64,000 nt of DNA from Papaver somniferum (lineage: Eukaryota; Streptophyta; Magnoliopsida; Ranunculales; Papaveraceae), in assembly GCF_003573695.1 (NCBI RefSeq), contig NC_039363.1:128323302-128387301 (forward strand). The letters are read 5' to 3'. The notes beneath the pieces were generated by a model, which was not told the DNA's origin, made no database searches, and saw only the letters and a program-made list of their open reading frames with translations. A program made the position numbers and the translations under genes. Each line of letters begins with the position of its first letter. Within the stretch, counting starts at the first letter, position 1. This document shows positions 12,094 to 23,760 of this stretch, one piece after another.

Positions 12094-13633
12094 TAGAGCT
12101 GGAAAACAAGCCAAAACCCCGCAAGTTATCCCGGACCGACACGCAAAAACCAGGGCCCGGCTTGGATGGTTTCTAAACAAGCCGGGTTAGGGTTGGAGAA
12201 ATGCTGGCTTGTAGGAAAACGGGTTAACCCGGCTCATCCCATAAACCCGCGGGTTTAACCCGTAACCCGTCTACAGTAATAAGTTTCACTTATTTCTACC
12301 GTTAGATTATCTAGGGTTAATCACATTCGTTCGTTTAGGATATAAAAGCCAAAAACCCTAGAGAATATTTTATTTCTTCTTCCTCTTTTCTTTCTTTGTT
12401 CTCCACTGTCTCTTCCTTTTCACTGCGCCTCCTCACCACCTCTATCTTTATTTCACACTTCATAGGGTGTTTCTAGTGCTCCACAGAGGTTGAAGATAAA
12501 CAGAACGAGTGTGAGAAGTTTTTGAAGTTGAGAGTTGATTTAAAGTTTGATTTTGAACTCGGTTGAAGGTGGATCTGTGAATAGAGATGCAGTCGAGATG
12601 ATGGTAAAGAGAATCTGAGAAGAAAGTAGGGTTCACAGTTAGGGGTTTCGATAATGAAATTACAGGGTTTGATTATTTTCTAAATTTATATTTGGGTGGA
12701 TCTGTGGAATTACTACTGGATTGACAGATAAGGGAAATGAAGAAGTTAGGGTTTGTTGCTGCTACAACCTACAGATGTATCACTTTGTGTAGAATCAACC
12801 ATTAAAGACCTCCAATCTCTTCTTCAATCAGCGAACAAGAAATATGCATGCAATTGAAATGGAAAATCATTCAAACAACTGAAAATGGTAACTGGTTCAT
12901 AGATCTTCTCTCAAGATTCTTATGTTTATAATTGACTACTTTTATGATTGTTCTCCAATTTCATGTGTTTGGTGTTCAATTTTCTGTTTTCACTCTTCTA
13001 CAGGAAAGCACCAGTTTTTGTACAAAAGGTGTTTGTGTAATTGACTTGGAGAGTTTGTTTAAAATCATTGGATTAATTGAAAACTAGTGGTTTATATTGA
13101 ATTGAATAAAAGTTGTGTTAATTGTTATTTAGGGGAATTATGTTCTTGTGTGAATTTTTTGATGTTCTGCTGGATTTTGGAGATTTGAGAATTTGAAGCA
13201 GAGTGAAATTGAGGTTGAAGAACTTTAGGGGAAGAAATAAAGAAGTTGGGTAAAGTCTTCCAAGTTTCTCGATTAAATTGATTTTTGTAGTCATAGACTT
13301 TTGAGTTGAATTGATTCAAGGAATTGGAGGTTGTAACCAACCTAGTGGTAATGCTCAAGGATTAATGCAAGTGTTGTTGTTCTTTACTGTTAGTTTGTAT
13401 CATCTCACAAGTTTTATCCTTTAATTTTTCATAAATAAGTTAAATGAAATTTTAATTTTTTAATATTAATTATACGGGCTAACCCGTGAACCCGCAAGTT
13501 TTACCTGTTACGGGCGCGGGTTGAAGAAATGACCACCCGTGAAGAATATCAACCCGCGGGTTTTGACCCATGTTAACCCGAACCCCTGTAACCCGTAACA
13601 AGCCAACCCCGGCCCGCCCGTTTTCCAGCTCTA
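12094..13633. mobile_element. Non-autonomous hAT transposon inside the LINE
   Basis: A 1540-bp insertion bounded by perfect 13-base terminal inverted repeats: TAGAGCTGGAAAA on the left and TTTTCCAGCTCTA on the right. These are flanked by 8-bp direct repeats GTCTGGAA (12086-12093) and GTCTGGAC (13634-13641), seven of eight identical, the hAT target length. Removing it rejoins the LINE reading through the GPSPSNKLW residues. Both subterminal zones (12110-12270, 13480-13610) are dense in ACCCG/CGGGT motifs, as in hAT transposase-binding regions. No transposase ORF is present. The orientation is not determinable. Confidence 0.88.
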
Positions 13634-14625
13634 GTCTGGACCCTCCCCTAGTAATAAACTTTGGAAGTGCATTTGGATATATTCAACTTTTTACTTTGAA
13701 AGCTGCTAGAATGTTTTGCCTGCTAAAACTGTTCTTCAAACTAGAATGCTTGTGCACTTTGTTACTTGTAATAGATGTTGTGATCCTTGTGAATCTATTA
13801 TCCATGCTCTTGTTATGTGCCCCTTTGCTAGTCATGTTTGGAGTCTAACTGCCTTCCGTGCTAACACTTATGCTTTTTCTTCGAGTTCTATGATTGATTG
13901 GTTAAACTTCTGGTTGGTTCACCCTATCACTAGAATTCCTATTGATAGACATTGCATGTTTGTTGTTGTCCCGTGATCTTTGTGGACTAGTAGAAACAAT
14001 CTAGTGTTTAGATATTTTCAAGAAAATCATGTTGCAGTCATCCATAGAGCTAAGGCTATGCTCCTCACTGTGAAATCTAGAGTTCAAAACCCTCCTTGTC
14101 ATACCATTTCCTATAGTGACCACTGATGCCCCCTACTTTTGGATGGATTAAATGTAACACTGATGGAGCTTATGATGACACTACATAATGGTGCAAGCTA
14201 TGTGATGAGATACTTCTCCAGCAAGGCTTCCTTTTGTGTCTCCATTATTTTTGATGTGTAATCTGCTGAAGAGGCTGAAGCTAGAGCTATTTGGGCTGTT
14301 TTGAAGAAAGTTGTGGAATTAAAGCTTACGCATATCACTATGGAAAATGATGCTCAAGACCTGGTTTCACAATTCTCTGCTGGAAGATTTGATGGGACTC
14401 TTAGAACTGATGCAATCTTTAAAGAATTCAACTTTTGGCTTCTTCTCTTATTGACTGTATTTTCTCTTTTCAACCAAGAACTTGTAATTCTGTTGCCCAT
14501 GAACTAGCTAAATGGGCAAAAAACAATAAGTCGTCTATGTACTGGTCTGTCCCTCCTGTTTGGCCTACGCCTTTTGTTGAGGATGATCATTAGCCTTTTT
14601 GAAGGACTTTGCTTATAAAAAAAAT
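13634..14625 (+). pseudogene. L1-type LINE 3' piece: zf-RVT and RNase H-like
   Basis: This continues the LINE beyond the hAT element. Around 13700-13860 the reading LPAKTVLQTRM..C..C....ESIIHALVMCPFA..VW is the reverse-transcriptase zinc-binding domain. A degenerate RNase H-like domain follows (14130-14570: FGWIKCNTDGA, then NSVAHELAKWA near the end), with many stops. The copy ends close to an A-rich tail (TTATAAAAAAAATG, 14612-14625), as expected for a LINE. Confidence 0.8.
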
Positions 14626-15264
14626 GTTCTATGTTTTAAGAAGACTATTTTAACTCTGCAAATAATTAGTTCGACACATGGTGTTTGAAGTGGCAAGTTA
14701 ATATTGGTTGTTGCTTGTATTGGAAACTATATATACCGCCCGTGGGTATGTTTTAAGAGAGGCATCTCATTTTCCTATACTCATTCTCATTCCATCTCCT
14801 GTTGAACCTGTTGCTAATTGCATGTAAGCTACTCATGTACGCTCGGGTGATGTACTTATTATCAATTGATACGGAAAGTAACAGAAAATATGTCTTTGAA
14901 AACTACTTTCTAACAGGATTTTACTCATTTAGTTAGGCTTAGTCTTATGGTCTTCCAATTTAGCATCTAGATTGGAAGTCCATGTCACCGAGAATACCCA
15001 TCTAAATAAAACAATCTCACTGAATCATTTTGCGAAAAGTAGAATTTTAGCTGCGCGTAATCATTCAGCGAAACTATCTTGCTACTAGTTGACATTCGAG
15101 ATATGTCTGGAAAGAAAAGTAGTGTCGAAGAATAAACAACGCTTTGAGAAGAAATTACAACGTTTTTTGTCTAATCTAGAAGCCAAATCTAGCCCATAAG
15201 ACTTACCCTAAGTTGTAGCCTCTATGACTGACAGGTCACATGATATGGCATTCTAAGGGATGAA
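14626..15264. other. Gene-free interval between two LINEs
   Basis: I see no gene, tRNA or clear repeat structure. The only notable string is a TATA-like CTATATATACC near 14728. It has no ORF behind it and is probably chance. Confidence 0.35.
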
Positions 15265-17240
15265 AATTTCGATAAATATGGTTGTTTCTTCAGTCATAAT
15301 GTTGATCCTATCATTGATGTCTTTCTTATTAGGACACTTAATGTTAGGAAGATACCCCTAAATGAAAAATACTTGGGTATTCCTCTTTTCATCCTTAAGT
15401 CCAAAACGGATTCTTTTATCCATCTTACTATTCAGTTTGACAAGAGAATAGCAAAATGGTCAGGTAAAGATATTAACCAAGCGGGGAGGTATGTTCTTGT
15501 TAATCATGTGATTAAGGCTCTCCAGTCTACCACATGAATACTTTCTCTATTCCTGATAAAGTTTTTTACCATATGGAACAATCCCAAAGAGATTTCTGGT
15601 AGGGGAAAAACAGACCTGGTGGCTTATACTTGAGAGAATGGGGCAAGATTTGTAACCATAAATTTCAAGGGGGTCTTGGTTTTAAAAACCTTCGTCATGT
15701 TAATGTCGCTTTACTAGCTAAAACTACGTGGAATTTGATCCATTCTCCGAATGATCTTTGCTTTAGGATTTTAAGATATAAGTATTTCAAAGATTGCTTT
15801 CCGTCGCGTTATGAATTGAGAAGGGACTGCTCTTGGGTTTGGAAAAGCATATGTATAGGTTTCGATTATATTCTTCTCCGTAATGCTGTTTGGTACCTTA
15901 GAGATGGCAATAACATTTTGGCTTTTAGAGATAATTGGATTCCCAATGTTGCTCAGCCTTTATGTAATGCCTATCCAAATCCTAATCTTTTAGTTTCTGA
16001 TATGATAGATAAATACATTAATAGCTGGTATCTTGAACTAGTCAATGCTTACTTCACTCCTCAGAACGCTCAACTCATTCAGAGTACTAAAATCCCTCTT
16101 TATGGTCACGACAGACTAATTTGGCATTTCACTAAAAGCGGATAATTTTCTGTCAAATCTGCATATAAAGTCTTGTCTAGTCAACTTGAGTACATTCATA
16201 ACCCTCAGAATTTTAATCTTGTTTATAAGTCTCTTTGGAAGCTGCCAATGTTTCCTAAAGTCCAGATTTTTTTTGTGGAAGTGTTATGAGAATATCTTGC
16301 CCTGTAAAATCTATCATTTGTAGATTTAATTCTCATGATATGAATTGTAATCTGTATGGAACTGTTGTGCCTGAAACTGCAGAGCATCTGATCTTACACT
16401 GTCCTTTTTCTCAAGTTGTTTGGTCATTTAAATCCATTTTATAACTTAGTCTCACATGTTGGGAATTCTACACAGAACTTAAAAGAGTGGGTAACGTCCA
16501 GGTCGAAATATGGCTTTTAAATTAAGGTTAACTTCAGTTAACTTAAAAGACAAACTTGTTACTGTTTTTTCCATTGTTTGGAGCATATGGAAAAACAGAT
16601 GCTCTTTCATTTTTCAAGGAAAAATCTAAATTATTTCACTACTGCGAGACTAGCTCTCATATTTGTGAATGATTCTGATACTTATCTTAGATCTGTTCCT
16701 GCTGCAAACTTGTCTGCTAACATTTTATCTGTTGAAAATGATTTAGATTCCGTAGTAGTCTCTTTGCCAGAAGACTGCATTATTGTATACAGTGATGCAT
16801 CATTTGACATAAGTACTAATCTTTCTGGAATTGGTTTGATTATGAATGATAAAACAGGTAACTACATTGGCTGCAAAGTCGTCCCAAGAGTAGATAGGAA
16901 CACTGAAGAAGCTGAATGTTTAGCCCTGCTAGAAGCTAGTCTTTGAACAAAAGAAAGAAACTACATCAAAGTTTGCTTCATTAGTGATGCTCAATTAGTA
17001 GTAGGATGTTTCAATTCAAACAATAACCAGTTATTCTGGTATAATAAAACAATTATGGGTGACTGCAAGTTGATTCACAATAATTTTTCTTTCTCTAGAG
17101 TAGAATTTCTAAATTTTTTTTTTTTTCAACAATCATGCTGATGCTGCAGCTAAGTATTGTAATAACTTAAGAATTCAGGGAGAGTGGCTGGGTATAATCC
17201 CACCAATCCAATATCCAAAGCCATTTTTCCAGTAGCAAGT
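15265..17240 (+). pseudogene. Second L1-type LINE, 5'-truncated and broken
   Basis: This relic starts after the RT catalytic core, at NFDKYGCFFS, then KYLGIPLF (15370). The connection region runs through 15630-16145 in one open stretch (FQGGLGFKNLRHVNVALLAK; RDGNNILAFRDNWIP). A degenerate zinc-binding region (16150-16440) leads to an RNase H-like domain (16760-17150). There the four acidic positions are visible: YSDASFD, EEAECLA, SDAQL and a final HADAAAK. Stops and shifts at about 15537, 15600, 16143, 16280 and 16944 make it a pseudogene. It is a different copy from the LINE at 9985-14625 and lies in the same orientation. Confidence 0.82.
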
Positions 17241-18100
17241 ACCAGGTAGGGCAGAGATGATATCTCGTAAAGATCTTATCTCTAAGATATGATTAAGTTT
17301 CTACATCGGCTCACCTGCCTAGGAAACCTGTCGGAGACAGTGGTAAATCCTTGGCACCTTCCGTGCCGCTGGTGGAACAGGGGATGGTCACACCATTTTA
17401 GTAGGGTTTACGCATTCGCGACCGTTAAAATAGTATACTCATTTTATCCCTGCTCAGGGCATGCAGGGCTACAGGGAGGAGTCCCCCCTTTCACGATCCT
17501 GCTGCCTTGCATAGCCACAGGAGAGAGTCCCTCCCTTCACATATGCTAGGATGATTTCACATGTTCATTGTTGTAAGGGACAAAAGTCGATAACTTTTCA
17601 ACAACTAAGCACAGGGACCAAACGTGTCTTTCCCTCGGGTGACCGAGGGAAGAAGCTGAAGAGGTAGTCGGGCTTGTTGTCGCCGCGTGAAACGAGGGCC
17701 AACCAGCAACGAAAACCAAACACCACTCATACGCCAACACGTATTGTCCACCAAGGAACGACCGTCTCTAGTAGAACAAGCCAGCCAAGCTTTTATGACC
17801 AGGCTAGCATGAGCACCGAGAACAAGTCGTTTCAAGCGGGCACGCTGTGCACGAAAGATCTATCTTACCAATAGTAGGTAGGATTAAGCGGCAACCGGGG
17901 GACACCATCGATATCTACTCGATAAATAGGCAACGTAGGAACCAAATTTGGGTACGACAATTTTGGTGTGGCTAAAAGACCATTAGCTTCACATCGTCAT
18001 CTAAAGTCTAACAAACTATTGTTAGTATTATCAAGAACACAGTTAAAACATTGATATGAGTCTTTATTATACAGTTCAACAGAAAATATTAGACAGGAGA
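17241..18100. other. Unassigned interval, possibly old retroelement
   Basis: The stretch is more GC-rich than its surroundings. It has short overlapping frames on both strands, none with a recognisable domain. I could not match it to the LTR families seen elsewhere in the window. It separates the LINE cluster from the host gene island. Confidence 0.3.
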
Positions 18101-18131
18101 TTATGACAAACAAGAATGTAGAAAAGAGAAT

Positions 18132-18644
18132 TCATCCAAAGCATTTGTCACCTGGAACAGGAACTGGTCCCGGGATGAAACCCTGATCCAAGAATTGCAA
18201 ACCAAACACAACTATTACTCCAAGTAAAGCTAAGTAAGATAAGCCTTCAACAGCACCCAACAAACCAAAAGGTCCATTTGGAAGACCAGAACCAGTTTTA
18301 GATTTTGTATACAAAGACCAACCAACAATTCCAGCAATAACTAAATAACTTACACCTTCAAGTGCACCTATTGATCCTCCTGGACCAGGTGGTAAACCAC
18401 ACCCGGTTGTCTTAAGTGTGTATAGAGACCATCCGATTACCGGATTCGAAATCAATCCACCAGCTATAGCTACTTTCTCAGCAACCCCATTATCAGCACT
18501 ACTTTCTTCTGCCATTGCTACCACTTTGAGAGGTACATTTTGCATTCCTCTTCTAAATCTTATTGGATTGTTACGGCATTGACGTCGTAACGACGGAAGC
18601 ACCAGTGACGGTTGCGACAGCATCATCATCCTAGAAGCCTCCAT
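18132..18644 (-). CDS. DUF1118 chloroplast membrane protein (RIQ1/RIQ2-like)
   Basis: A single uninterrupted ORF of 170 residues. Residues 1 to about 43 are rich in Arg, Ser and hydroxylated residues with almost no acidic ones, like a chloroplast transit peptide, and VVAMAEE could lie near the cleavage point. Three hydrophobic segments follow at about 57-76, 93-112 and 127-152. The core is an internal duplication: residues 70-101 and 107-138 both read GWSLYT..KT..GLP.GP...GA.EG.SYL. The tail is Pro/Gly-rich (FIPGPVPVPGDKCFG). This pattern is that of the plant DUF1118 family. Its Arabidopsis members RIQ1 and RIQ2 are grana thylakoid proteins that affect LHCII organisation and stacking. Family membership is a recognition from sequence, and function here is inferred. 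The gene is divergent from the pBRP-like gene, 452 bp away. Confidence 0.78.
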   Translation of the reverse strand: MEASRMMMLSQPSLVLPSLRRQCRNNPIRFRRGMQNVPLKVVAMAEESSADNGVAEKVAIAGGLISNPVIGWSLYTLKTTGCGLPPGPGGSIGALEGVSYLVIAGIVGWSLYTKSKTGSGLPNGPFGLLGAVEGLSYLALLGVIVVFGLQFLDQGFIPGPVPVPGDKCFG

Positions 18645-19096
18645 TTATAAACTGATCAAACTGTAAAGAGAGAAATAGAGAATGTTGTTTTTCTTCTATA
18701 ACTTTGTTGAATGTAGGAGGTTTAAACTTAGCTCTGAATCTTATCCACCAATTCATGTGTATGGAAAAGAAAGGTATTTTAGCAGTGGACCCAAATAACA
18801 TTTTTGCCTTGGTCCGGTACCAACGCAGATATTTACAAGGTAAATGTTTGCAAATGCACCATTTTCCTAGTTTCGGGTTGCAAATGTTCTGTAAGAAATC
18901 TGAGCCGTCCATCGTATCGCTGTGATAATCATTTTTGATGAAATGAATTTTTTATAACTTGTCGTTGACAGCAAAAAGAACTTTAGAGTAGACTCGGTAG
19001 AGAAATATACTCTTTGTTATTCATGGAAGCTTTGGTACAAACATGTAATCTGCACTGAAACCTTTAAACTACAGAGAGGAAGACTAGATAGAGAAG
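18645..19096. promoter_or_regulatory. Shared divergent 5' interval of DUF1118 and pBRP genes
   Basis: These 452 bp separate two start codons that point away from each other, so they must hold both promoters and 5' leaders unless unseen leader introns extend them. I see no strong canonical TATA box on either side. The interval is AT-rich and contains no transposon remnant that I recognise. Confidence 0.5.
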
Positions 19097-21191
19097 ATGA
19101 AGTGTCCGTATTGCTCAGGTGTGCAAGGGAAGTGTACAACAACAACATCAGGGCGTTCAGTAACAGAGTGTTGTACATGTGGAAGAATAGTAGAAGAAAG
19201 ACAATATCAAGCTCATGATCTTTTCAATCTTAGAGCTCAAGATTCTCCACTCTGTGTAGTCACTTCTGATCTTGCTTCAATTATCCCATCTCCAGATATT
19301 GTGGGTGCCAATAAACCCCCAAACCCTAAAATCAACAATAACAGTGAAGTAGAAGAGGAGGGGGAGGGGGAGGAAGATGAAGATGACGACCCATTTGAAC
19401 CAACTGGTTTCATTACTGCTTTCTCAACTTGGTCTTTAGAACCAAGCCCAATTACAGCTAGGTCTTCTATTTCATTTTCTGGTTATCTTGCTGAACTTGA
19501 ACGTTCAATTGATTCTTCTTCAACTTCTGGGTCTGGTGTTGTTGTTGATAATTTAAGAGCTTATCTTCAGATAATTGATGTTGCTTCAATTTTAGATTTG
19601 GAGGCTGATATATCAGATCATGCTTTTCAATTGTTTAGAGATTGTTCTTTAGCTACTTGTTTGAGAAATCGAAGTGTTGAAGCACTTGCTACTGCTGCCC
19701 TTGTTCAAGCCATAAGAGAAGCTCAAGAACCCAGAACTCTACAGGTATGTTTCCCCACTTAAAGATTTTCTTAATACAGTATCTCTTTTTGGAAAAGGGG
19801 GGAATTTTGTTTCTGGGGTTGGTTTAACATTAGATTACTTGAAAGTATGGACTATAGTACAGCAAACATTGAGTTTCGGAGACACAAATAGTAATATAGA
19901 TCGACTTCAACTGTATCTCTAGTGTGGTGGTTAATGATTTCATGGTCTTAATGGGTGTAGTTATTGGTTGTAGCATGTATGCTCTTCCATGTTTTGAGCC
20001 GATTGCCGCTTTAGTTATGAAGAACACTCTTTGCATTGCAGGAAATATCAAATGCAGCCAATGTCCCCCAGAAGGAGATTGGAAAGTACATTAAGATATT
20101 GGGAGAGGCTTTGCAGCTGAGTCAGCCAATTAATAGTAATTCGATATCCGTTCACATGCCGAGGTTTTGCACTCTTCTCCAACTAAACAAATCAGCTCAG
20201 GTATCATTTGAAACAGTCACATAACAAATTAGTTACTCCTTAAAAGATTTGAAACAATTACCAACTTTCCCTTTCAAAGATCCACTGAACCATTTCAGTG
20301 TCGCTCTTCTTTTGTGGTTTTATAATAGTCTTAAACTCTCAGGAATTGGCGACTCACATTGGCGAGGTTGTAATCAACAAATGCTTCTGCACACGTAGAA
20401 ACCCTATTAGCATCTCTGCAGCAGCTATTTATCTGGCCTGTCAACTAGAAGACAAACGCAAGACCCAGGCTGAGATTTGCAAAGTCACGGGACTAACCGA
20501 GGTGACGCTGCGCAAAGTCTACAAGGAACTATTGGAAAACTGGGACGATCTTCTACCACCTAACTACACACCCGCCATCCCTCCCGAGAAAGCATTCCCA
20601 ACCACTCTAATTACAGCACGCTCTTCATCGGCTTCTAGAATTGACCCATCTGAGATTGCTTCTTTTTCTGATAAAGATAAGCAACCTGAAGTTACCAAAC
20701 CTAAGAAATCATTTGAGCTCTTGGAGAGTGATCATCAGCTTAGTGGCAAAGAGGAGTCAGAAAACAAAGGCATTGACCATGAACCTTATGGAGCAGCCAA
20801 TAATCCTGCAGTGAATCGTCAGACAACCTTTTGGCAGGGTCAGGTTCCATTTGGTGGTTCTGATTCTAAGCAAACTGAGGCAGAAAGAATTCGGATTTCA
20901 GAAAGAGGTATTGACATGAACGAGATCCAGTTGAGCCCTCCGGAGGTTGAACATAAGGTAGTTAAGAGAGAACCAGATGCTACCACCAGTTCCCAGATGT
21001 TGCATCGCTTTTCTGGTCCCTCGGCCTCCAGTAGCTCCAGCATATGGCATTTCCAAACACCACTTTCATCACAGCCTCATGTTCAATTTGCGCAGCCACC
21101 ACCACAGATTGGACCAGGTTTTACAGAAATTAGAGGAGCTGGGAACCAAAAGAGAAATGATAAGCGATATGGAAATACTGAGAAGCACTAA
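19097..21191 (+). CDS. Plant-specific TFIIB-related protein (pBRP-like), three exons
   Basis: The exons are 19097-19744, 20042-20200 and 20343-21191. All introns are GT-AG in phase 0, giving 551 residues. A zinc ribbon opens the protein (C3-x2-C6 and C25-x2-C28). Next come HDLFNLRAQDSPLCVVTSDL and an acidic run at about 84-100. Two cyclin-like repeats follow (about 173-239 and 254-338), the second with SISAAAIYLACQLEDKRKTQ. The long polar tail (about 356-551) has no recognised domain. This is the architecture of TFIIB and matches the plant pBRP group (Arabidopsis pBRP is about 500 residues). That protein was described on the plastid outer envelope as well as in the nucleus. The exon junctions fall inside the first and between the cyclin repeats and restore the reading exactly, which supports the model. 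A role in polymerase recruitment is inferred from the family. The start is the first ATG, directly before the zinc ribbon. Confidence 0.92.
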
Positions 21192-21474
21192 GCACTGTAA
21201 TGGGTTCCAAATCTAATCAATTGTAGAACCACTGAAATGGCTTTTAGATATATTATAGTATGTTGTATCAGTATCACTGTACCTCTTCTGTGTTTGAGTG
21301 CATGTGCAGTTATGATTCCAAGTATACAGAATAGATGGACTATTGGTCAGTTCTTGGTGTGATTTTTTAGTAGTTGTTCCCCGTTATACTTTCTTTTGGA
21401 GTTCGAAATGACTGGGCGTAGTATGTCGGTTTGGAACAGTACTGATCTCACAGCTCAGTAAGAACTAGCAAGCA

Positions 21475-21554
21475 GCTTTCATAGCTCAGTTGGTTAGAGC
21501 ACCCGTTTAGTAAGCGGGAGGTCTTGAGTTCAACTTTCAATGAAAATGAAAGCA
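21475..21554 (+). tRNA. tRNA-Thr (AGT)-like gene with a 6-nt duplication in the acceptor arm
   Basis: The cloverleaf is readable. It has a 5' acceptor strand GCTTTCA and a D arm with box A (TAGCTCAGTTGG). The anticodon arm pairs CCCGT with GCGGG around loop TTAGTAA (anticodon AGT, Thr), and the T arm is TTGAG/TTCAA. The 3' strand that fully matches the acceptor (TGAAAGC) lies six bases further on than expected, because TGAAAA is duplicated before it. Box B is altered (GTTCAACTT). A run of six T (21559-21564) follows and could end Pol III transcription. It may be a pseudogene, or may fold with the imperfect nearer strand. Confidence 0.7.
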
Positions 21555-21564
21555 TTCATTTTTT

Positions 21565-22404
21565 ATTATTTTGTTTCTTATAGCCAATAGCATTTCAGCT
21601 GCCTTTTATTGACAGATTTGGGGTGGTCCCCAGATAATCGTCTGTTGTTGTTAGAGCATGACCATGGGTAGGGTTTCATGTTCAAAATAGTGTTGATTCT
21701 GTTGAAGGCCTATGGCTGTGCCTGTGACCTGTTTTCCAAACTAGTCCAGAATTCAGAAAGACTGCCTCTATCAACAAATGCAGTATCTAGAAGTGAATGA
21801 AGCAAGTGGTCATTGTAGTGGTTCCTTCTGATGCACTTGACCAAGGAAAGAAAAATTTGTAACTGAACCACCCAGCAGGGTAGAAAAACCTCTATTGGAC
21901 AAAGCAGGTTTTTACTTTTATTTTTATATTTGGGAGATGAAGTCGTTCTCTTCTTCTTAAAAAAAACATCAAACATAAAGTCATTTCACGTTTCGTCAAA
22001 AGGAACTTCTTGCAGCAAGATTTATAATGATATGGTTTAACTTGGCAAAGTGTGTTACCGTTGAATTGAATTTCATCCAAACCAGTTTGAGAAAGTCGGC
22101 ACGGAAGAGGGTAACATGATAAGAGAGAAGCAAGTAATGAAAATTCTTAGACCTACTCTATATAGCTCTCTGTAATGCTCACTAGTAAAAATATTGTGCA
22201 TACTAGAGCTTATCACCAACGTCGTAGTAGTCTTTCACGTGGTAAATGAGCTATCCTAATGGTAGCAAAAAATATACATAAGACAAAATTTGTAAATGTG
22301 GGGGTGGGGGGTCCTCGATCATTCTTGCACCTGTCATCGACTTCCCCCAACCGACACCAACTTCTCCTTCCCTTCTTCAACTTCTTTGGAGAGCCTGGAC
22401 ATCC
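21565..22404. other. Gene-free interval
   Basis: This is the spacer between the tRNA-like gene and the short repeats upstream of DUF1195's 3' side. I see no supported ORF or RNA. A G-run (GGGGGTGGGGGG, 22300-22311) is the only compositional oddity. Confidence 0.4.
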
Positions 22405-22472
22405 TATACATGCAGCAGCATCACAAACACACATTAACTATACATGCAGCAGCATCACAAACACACATTAAC
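22405..22472 (+). repeat. Exact 34-bp tandem duplication
   Basis: A 34-base unit containing CATGCAGCAGCATCACAAAC is present twice head to tail without a mismatch (22405-22438, 22439-22472), so the duplication is recent. Confidence 0.9.
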
Positions 22473-23086
22473 GATCCCAATAAAATCACAGAACGGAAAG
22501 TAAAAGAAACAAAAAATTTAAATACACCTATAATTTTGCAATTTGTCTACACAATTGCATAAAGAATTTCAATACAGACAGGAGCTAGGTAAAAGAAAAC
22601 ATTTGACAGCCTTCTATTTGTATTTTCAGAAGTTTAAACTCTAAGCCGGTCGGTTTCTTTTTGCTTATAAATCTCCTACTTTATAAGGCAAACAAACACT
22701 AAAGAGCGGATTCCAACTTTGTAATGTAAATGCAAATATCCAATAAACCACTACAGGGTAGACAACTATATACTATATAAGAAACACCATTGAAAACCAA
22801 GACTCAAGAGACAGACCAAATTTTTAAAATTTAACTAGGAATTACAAACATCAGAGAGGAGAGGAACACAATTTGCACATCATCTTCAGCAACCCATACT
22901 CAAAAAAGTTATAAAGCATATATGCATCTAATTTAGTCGTGGTCTACAACCCATATTCCAATTACAAAATATAATGTTGTCAAAAAGATATCTAGTTATG
23001 ATCTGAACGGTTATCCTGAAACTTCCGATCAAAGAACCAAATCTATGGAATTAACAATGAATTGATAACAAGATCAAATGTAGAAT

Positions 23087-23596
23087 GATAAGAATAAATG
23101 AAAGTATGGAAAAAAAAAACAGAGTTACATCAACTATCAATTGGCCCCAACGCATTGACGATGAATGTCAGGATAGTGTTGAAAATCAATGTCACGATAG
23201 TAAGGCTACCAACAGGAAACTAAACTATCTTAACACACGGAACCATGATAAGTCATGAGTAAAGTACTCAGACCGCAAAGTTTCAGTTTCATCAAGAGGG
23301 ATAATTATTTTCCAACAGAATTCAGCGAGAGTTAATTGGAATGACTACGGTAAATGAAAAGATAGAATAAACGAAACGGAGTTACTTCAACTATCAATTA
23401 GCCTCAATGCTAGCATTGACGATTACTGTCAGGATAGTGTTGAAAATCAATGTCACCGTAGTAACTTTACCAACAGGAAACTAAGCTATCCTAACAAACA
23501 GAACCGTGATAAGTCATGAGTAAAGTAATTAGAACACAAAGTTTCAGTTTCATCAAGAGGGAATTTTTCCATCAGAATTCAGCAAGTAGTAATTGT
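23087..23596 (+). repeat. Diverged ~250-bp tandem duplication
   Basis: Copy 1 (23087-23339) and copy 2 (23361-23596) share long collinear blocks such as CAGGATAGTGTTGAAAATCA, CCAACAGGAAACTAA, GATAAGTCATGAGTAAAGTA and AAGTTTCAGTTTCATCAAGA, with scattered substitutions and small indels. It lies downstream of the last visible DUF1195 exon and has no ORF. Confidence 0.85.
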
Positions 23597-23760
23597 GAAC
23601 TACTACAAAGCAAACCATAATTCACTCATCATATCATAAGAAAGGAAATGAGGGTAAACAGTGTTGGTCCTAATAACAAACCCTAAAATTGTTGTTCTGG
23701 TGTAGACTCTAAATTGTTGATGCAAAAAAAACACAATTCTAATAACAGATGAAATGAGGC

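Noticed and set aside
17289..17874. Several short ORFs before the DUF1118 gene
   Set aside because: They overlap on both strands and none has a domain, so they cannot be supported as genes.
22213..22562. Overlapping ORFs on both strands near the G-run
   Set aside because: They are mirror-image frames across low-complexity sequence and the 34-bp duplication, with no conserved motif.
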